Part shown: positions 7,280 to 10,748 of the stretch, piece after piece
How the letters are laid out: every line of letters begins with the position of its first letter
Numbering within the stretch: the stretch's first letter is position 1
From: Pararhodospirillum photometricum DSM 122
Lineage (GTDB): Bacteria > Pseudomonadota > Alphaproteobacteria > Rhodospirillales > Rhodospirillaceae
Length of the DNA stretch: 10,748 nucleotides
Direction: 5' to 3'
Assembly: GCF_000284415.1 (NCBI RefSeq)
Contig: NC_017059.1
Span: forward strand, 1,457,475-1,468,222
Position numbers and translations under genes: made by a program
Notes under the pieces: generated by a model
Told to the model about the DNA's origin: nothing
The model's input: only the letters and a program-made list of their open reading frames with translations
The model's database searches: none

Positions 7280-8707
7280 TCACTGGCCCGTCGCGGCCTC
7301 CTGCCAACGTCCCGCCAGGGCGGCATCGAGTCGGGCCAAAGTCTCCGTCTGTCCCAGCACTTCCATGACCTCGAACACCGGCGGCGACACGGTCGAACCG
7401 GTGAGGGCGGCGCGAATCGGTTGGGCAATCTGGCCCAGCTTTACACTGCGACTTTCCGATTGCGTCCGGGCCAGGGCCTCCAGGGCGTCCCGCGTCCACG
7501 TCTCCACGCCGGCCAGGGCTGCGCGCAACTCCGCCAGCAAGGCCCCGCCGTCGCCGGTCACCGCGGCACGCGCCTTGGCATCATAGGGCAGGGGGATCGA
7601 GCGCACATAAAAGGCCGCCGACTGCGCCAACTCGACCAAGGTCTTGGCCCGATCGCGTAAACCGGCCATCCCCAGCGCCAAGCGCCGCTGGCCTTGCGTG
7701 TCCACCGACAGTCCCGTGCTTTCGAGACGCGCCACGGTCGGTGCCACCAAGGTGGCCGGGGTCGCCTCGCGGATATAGTGAGCGTTGAGTGCCGTCAGCT
7801 TCTGGAGATCAAAGCGGGCCGGGGAGCGCCCCACGCCGTCCAGGGTGAACCACTCGGCCGCCTGATCGCTGGAAAAGATCTCGGCATCGCCATGGGCCCA
7901 GCCCAGACGCGTCAGATAATTGCGCAAGGCTTCGGGCAGGAAGCCCATGTCACGATACGCATCCGCCCCCAACGCGCCATGGCGCTTGGACAGCTTGGCG
8001 CCGTCCGGCCCATGGATCAGCGGAATGTGGGCAAAGCGCGGAACCTCCCATCCCAGGGCCCGGTAAAGCTGGGTCTGGCGGAAGGCATTGGTCAGATGGT
8101 CGTCCCCGCGAATCACATGGGTGATGCCCATGTCATGGTCGTCCACAACCACAGAAAGCATGTAGGTGGGCGTGCCATCGCTGCGCAGCAAGATCATGTC
8201 GTCAAGCTGGCTGTTGGCCACGGTGACCGTGCCTTGCACGAGATCGTCGATGACCGTTTCGCCGCTTTGGGGCGCCTTGAGGCGAATCACCGGCGCCACC
8301 CCCACCGGAGCATCGGCGGGATCACGGTCGCGCCAGCGCCCGTCATAGCGCGGCGGCAGGCCCCGGGCCTTGAGGTCCTCGCGCATGGCGGTCAGCTCAT
8401 CCGCCGTGCAATAGCAGCGATAGGCCAGCCCTTTTTCGACCAGCGACAGGGCCGCCTCGACGTGGCGGGCGGCGCGGGCAAACTGGTAGACCGGCTCGCC
8501 CTCCCAGTCGATGCCCATCCAGGCCAGCCCGTCAAGAATGGCCGCAACCGCTTCCGGTGTGGACCGGGCCCGGTCGGTATCCTCAATGCGCAACAGAAAA
8601 CGGCCGCCGTGGTGTCGGGCGAAAAGCCAGTTGAACAAGGCGGTGCGCGCGCCTCCGATGTGCAGGAAGCCGGTCGGCGAGGGCGCGAAACGAGTGACAA
8701 CGGTCAT
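7280..8707 (-). CDS. gltX: Glutamyl-tRNA synthetase
   Basis: The 475-aa product is a class I aminoacyl-tRNA synthetase that charges tRNA-Glu with glutamate; a non-discriminating enzyme would also charge tRNA-Gln. The N-terminus [27 protein letters not shown] holds the HIGH-type motif (HIGG, 16-19), followed by [13 protein letters not shown]. The KMSKS-type motif is K238-L-S-K-R in [26 protein letters not shown] keeps the CxC pair usual in this family. The C-terminal anticodon-binding region is complete, and the length is normal at about 470 residues. No strong Shine-Dalgarno is seen before ATG 8707, but the conserved motif starts at residue 5, so the start is secure. Many alphaproteobacteria carry two gltX paralogues; which one this is cannot be decided here. 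It lies upstream of gltA and divergent from comEC. Confidence 0.96.
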   Translation of the reverse strand: MTVVTRFAPSPTGFLHIGGARTALFNWLFARHHGGRFLLRIEDTDRARSTPEAVAAILDGLAWMGIDWEGEPVYQFARAARHVEAALSLVEKGLAYRCYCTADELTAMREDLKARGLPPRYDGRWRDRDPADAPVGVAPVIRLKAPQSGETVIDDLVQGTVTVANSQLDDMILLRSDGTPTYMLSVVVDDHDMGITHVIRGDDHLTNAFRQTQLYRALGWEVPRFAHIPLIHGPDGAKLSKRHGALGADAYRDMGFLPEALRNYLTRLGWAHGDAEIFSSDQAAEWFTLDGVGRSPARFDLQKLTALNAHYIREATPATLVAPTVARLESTGLSVDTQGQRRLALGMAGLRDRAKTLVELAQSAAFYVRSIPLPYDAKARAAVTGDGGALLAELRAALAGVETWTRDALEALARTQSESRSVKLGQIAQPIRAALTGSTVSPPVFEVMEVLGQTETLARLDAALAGRWQEAATGQ

Positions 8708-8798
8708 GGAGAGACTCAGTTTGCTTTATGGTCGGAAGATCGACTGAGGCGTTTTTTAGCATGACCGCGCCGGAAGGGGCCAGCGGCAGGGAGGCATC
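8708..8798. promoter_or_regulatory. Divergent gltX/comEC promoter region
   Basis: This 91-nt gap separates divergent start codons. CTCAGT (8715-8720) and ACTGAG (8743-8748) are inverted around an inner GTCG/CGAC pair (8731-8734, 8741-8744). On the minus strand CATAAA at about 8724-8729 could be a gltX -10 element, but no good -35 accompanies it. The comEC ribosome binding site AGGGAGG and a 13-codon mini-ORF occupy the right part. Confidence 0.4.
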
Positions 8799-8802
8799 AT
8801 GA
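8761..8802 (+). CDS. Putative 13-codon leader ORF overlapping the comEC start
   Basis: An ATG at 8761 opens a short frame encoding MTAPEGASGREAS, and its TGA overlaps the comEC ATG as ATGA. TGAGG lies 11 nt upstream, a weak to moderate ribosome binding site. The peptide resembles no family known to me. The arrangement would allow translational coupling, but so short an ORF can arise by chance, and the AGGGAGG inside it could by itself serve comEC. Confidence 0.3.
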   Translation: MTAPEGASGREAS

Positions 8803-10748
8803 GCATCAAACCCCCCTCCCTTCCAGCCCCGGACCCCTGGGATGACAGCGCTCGCCTTCCCGACCCTCCACCTTCCTGGCTGGCCCGTCTCCTGGAGCGT
8901 GAGCCGGGCTCCCTGGTCCTCTGGGCGCCCGTTGTTTTTGGCGGAGGCATTGCCGGCTACTTCGCCTTGCCCAGCGAGCCCCCTCCCGGCGTGCTCGCCG
9001 CCAGCCTCGGGAGTGTGTTGCTTCTTTCCCTGGGGGCCCGCCGTTGGGCCGGGGATGGCGTGCGCATCCTTCTCGGGGCGCTGGCCATCGGTGCCGCGGG
9101 GGCCTTTCTTGCCCAGGCCGCGACCGTGATGCTCGGCGCTCCTGTCTTGTCCTCCCCTCTGGGGCCGGTGGGGGTGGAGGGGCGGGTCCGTTCCGTCGAA
9201 CCCCTGGAGCGGGGCTGGCGCGTTGTCCTGGACGACCTCTGGATCAAGGGCCTGCCCCCCGACCAGACCCCGGCCCGCCTGCGTTTGCGGGCTCAGGCTC
9301 GGGTCACTGACAGCGTGGCTCCGGTCCCTGGCCTGCGCGTGGCCACGTTTGCCCGCTTGACCCCCCCTCCACGTCCGGTGGTCCCCGGGGGGTATGATTT
9401 GGCGCGAGCCCTGTGGTTCAAGGAGATCGGCGCCGTGGGGGTTGCCCTGGGTCCTCTGCGCGCCCGTTCAGCGCCGGCAGCCTTCGGGGTCGAGCGGTTT
9501 GCCCTCGACCTTGAGGCGCTGCGGGCCCGCGTCACCGCCCGCCTGATTGCCGCGGGAACGTCCGAAACCGGCCCCCTGGCCGCTGCTATGCTGACCGGCG
9601 ATACCCGTGCCATTCCCCAGGAGGTCATGCAGGCCTATCGCGACGCCGGGCTCGCCCATATCCTGGCCATCTCCGGCTTGAACATGACTCTGGCCGGGGG
9701 CTTGGTGTTTGTCGTGGTGCGGGCCGGATTGTCCCTGTGGCCGTGGGTGGCCCTGCGCTGGCCGATCAAAAAGCTGGCGGCGCTCATTGCCCTGGCCAGT
9801 TGCCTTTTTTATTTGGGGTTGTCGGGTGCCGAGGTTCCGGCCCAGCGGTCCTTTCTCATGGTCTCTCTGCTCATGCTGGCCGTTTTGGTCGATCGCACGG
9901 CGCTATCCCTGCGGACCCTGGCCGTTACCGCCCTGGCGGTCCTGGCTTTTGCCCCGTTGTCCTTGCTGGGACCTTCGTTCCAGATGTCCTTTGGCGCCGT
10001 TCTCGGGTTGATCGCTCTCTTCAGTGCCCTCACCCCCCGCCTTTTGACGTGGCGACGGGCTGGCGGCGTTTGGCGGGTTGGCGTGATTTACGCGGCAGGG
10101 GTGATCGCCTCCTCGGCGGTCGGGACCCTGGCCTCCACCCCCTTTGCCGCCCACCACTTCCATCGCGTCGCCCTCTATGGCCTTCCAGCCAACATGATCG
10201 GGGTTCCTGTCACCAGTTTTTGGGTCATGCCCTGGGGGGTTGCCGCCATGCTCCTCATGCCCTTTGGCCTGGAAAAACTGGCGGTCACCGCCATGGGGTG
10301 GGGGCTGGGCGTGACCGTGAGCGTTGCCAAGACGGTGGCTGCGTGGCCTGGGGCCGTGATGAGCGTTCCTTCCGGGCCCGCCTGGGCCTTGGGGGTGGCG
10401 GCCTTGGGGGCCCTCTGGTTGTGCCTATGGCAGCGGTCCTGGCGCTGGGCGGGGGTGATTCCGATCGCTTTTGGCGTTGCGTTTCCTTTCTTTCTCCCCC
10501 CGCCTGACGTTCTGGTGGGGGAAGGGGGGTATCTGGTCGCGGTCCGGGGAGAGGGCGGCTATCTGATCAATGACCGCCGCCGCGAACGTTTCACCCGCAT
10601 GGTGTGGGCCGAAACCTATGGCGGGGCTCAGATCCCCTTTCCCCGGGCTGGCCGGCTCGGCCCCCTCGACTGTACGCCCACCCTGTGCCTGTATCAGCGC
10701 GGGACCCTCACCCTCCAGCTCCCGCGAACTGGCGAGGTTCGCGTCGTG
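8799..10748 (+). CDS. comEC: ComEC/Rec2-family DNA uptake channel, 3' end beyond the window
   Basis: The first 650 codons are present with no stop before the window edge. ComEC forms the inner-membrane channel that passes single-stranded DNA into the cytoplasm during natural transformation. ATG 8799 is supported by AGGGAGG about 5 nt upstream. After a Pro-rich start come hydrophobic segments (about 37-57, 64-80, 89-112), then a soluble beta-rich domain (about 122-225) with the typical PGGYDLARALWFKEIGAVG. From about 262 the Competence domain begins (LTGDTRAIPQEVMQAYRDAGLAHILAISGL), continuing through many membrane spans to about 560. From about 568 a non-hydrophobic tail (DVLVGEGGYLVAVRGEGGYL) resembles the C-terminus of alphaproteobacterial homologues; no HxHxDH metallo-beta-lactamase motif is seen in it. 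N295 replaces the histidine usual in ISGLHM. Whether this organism is transformable cannot be inferred. Confidence 0.9.
   Translation, partial: MSIKPPSLPAPDPWDDSARLPDPPPSWLARLLEREPGSLVLWAPVVFGGGIAGYFALPSEPPPGVLAASLGSVLLLSLGARRWAGDGVRILLGALAIGAAGAFLAQAATVMLGAPVLSSPLGPVGVEGRVRSVEPLERGWRVVLDDLWIKGLPPDQTPARLRLRAQARVTDSVAPVPGLRVATFARLTPPPRPVVPGGYDLARALWFKEIGAVGVALGPLRARSAPAAFGVERFALDLEALRARVTARLIAAGTSETGPLAAAMLTGDTRAIPQEVMQAYRDAGLAHILAISGLNMTLAGGLVFVVVRAGLSLWPWVALRWPIKKLAALIALASCLFYLGLSGAEVPAQRSFLMVSLLMLAVLVDRTALSLRTLAVTALAVLAFAPLSLLGPSFQMSFGAVLGLIALFSALTPRLLTWRRAGGVWRVGVIYAAGVIASSAVGTLASTPFAAHHFHRVALYGLPANMIGVPVTSFWVMPWGVAAMLLMPFGLEKLAVTAMGWGLGVTVSVAKTVAAWPGAVMSVPSGPAWALGVAALGALWLCLWQRSWRWAGVIPIAFGVAFPFFLPPPDVLVGEGGYLVAVRGEGGYLINDRRRERFTRMVWAETYGGAQIPFPRAGRLGPLDCTPTLCLYQRGTLTLQLPRTGEVRVV

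Noticed and set aside
7039..7428. N-terminal extension of citrate synthase in the same frame
   Set aside because: The 130 extra residues cover the intergenic hairpins and the end of gltX out of frame, are low-complexity, and a good ribosome binding site precedes ATG 7038.
7694..8764. 356-codon plus-strand frame opposite gltX
   Set aside because: It mirrors gltX codon by codon on the other strand, a common artefact of high-GC genes, and shows no protein domain.
9737..10507. 256-codon plus-strand frame within comEC
   Set aside because: It is an alternative frame of comEC; the frame from 8799 carries the ComEC motifs and stays open to the window end.

Overview
The window is high-GC DNA from a Gram-negative bacterium, most likely an alphaproteobacterium of the Rhodospirillales (Rhodospirillum / Pararhodospirillum type). 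This rests on the class A RNase P RNA, the hexameric-type citrate synthase, the alphaproteobacterial gltA/gltX/comEC cluster and the close ppk-ppx pair. The assignment comes from recognising families, not from a database search. Most of the window is ordinary chromosomal housekeeping. I see no transposase, phage gene, CRISPR array or tRNA, and no convincing new multi-gene system.

Layout: (1) 1-293 (+) is the 3' two-thirds of the RNase P RNA, rnpB, cut by the window edge. (2) 407-1222 (+) encodes a nicotinamidase-like cysteine hydrolase. (3) 1276-1797 (-) encodes a SixA-type phosphohistidine phosphatase, convergent with the hydrolase and divergent from the next operon. (4) 1925-4132 and 4137-5663 (+) form a tight polyphosphate operon: polyphosphate kinase ppk, then a Ppx/GppA exopolyphosphatase 4 nt later. 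(5) 5734-7038 (-) is citrate synthase gltA and 7280-8707 (-) is glutamyl-tRNA synthetase gltX, on the same strand with a structured 241-nt gap. (6) 8799 to the window end (+) is the first 650 codons of a ComEC/Rec2 DNA-uptake channel gene, divergent from gltX and still open at the edge. A 13-codon mini-ORF stops on top of its start codon.

The polyphosphate genes make and degrade polyP, and SixA beside them works on protein phosphohistidine. gltA and gltX are metabolic and translational housekeeping genes. The most interesting non-coding signals are: a 24-nt hairpin sequence found twice, once in each convergent intergenic gap; a perfect inverted repeat between sixA and ppk; mutually exclusive G/C-tract hairpins between gltX and gltA; and the mini-ORF overlapping the comEC start.
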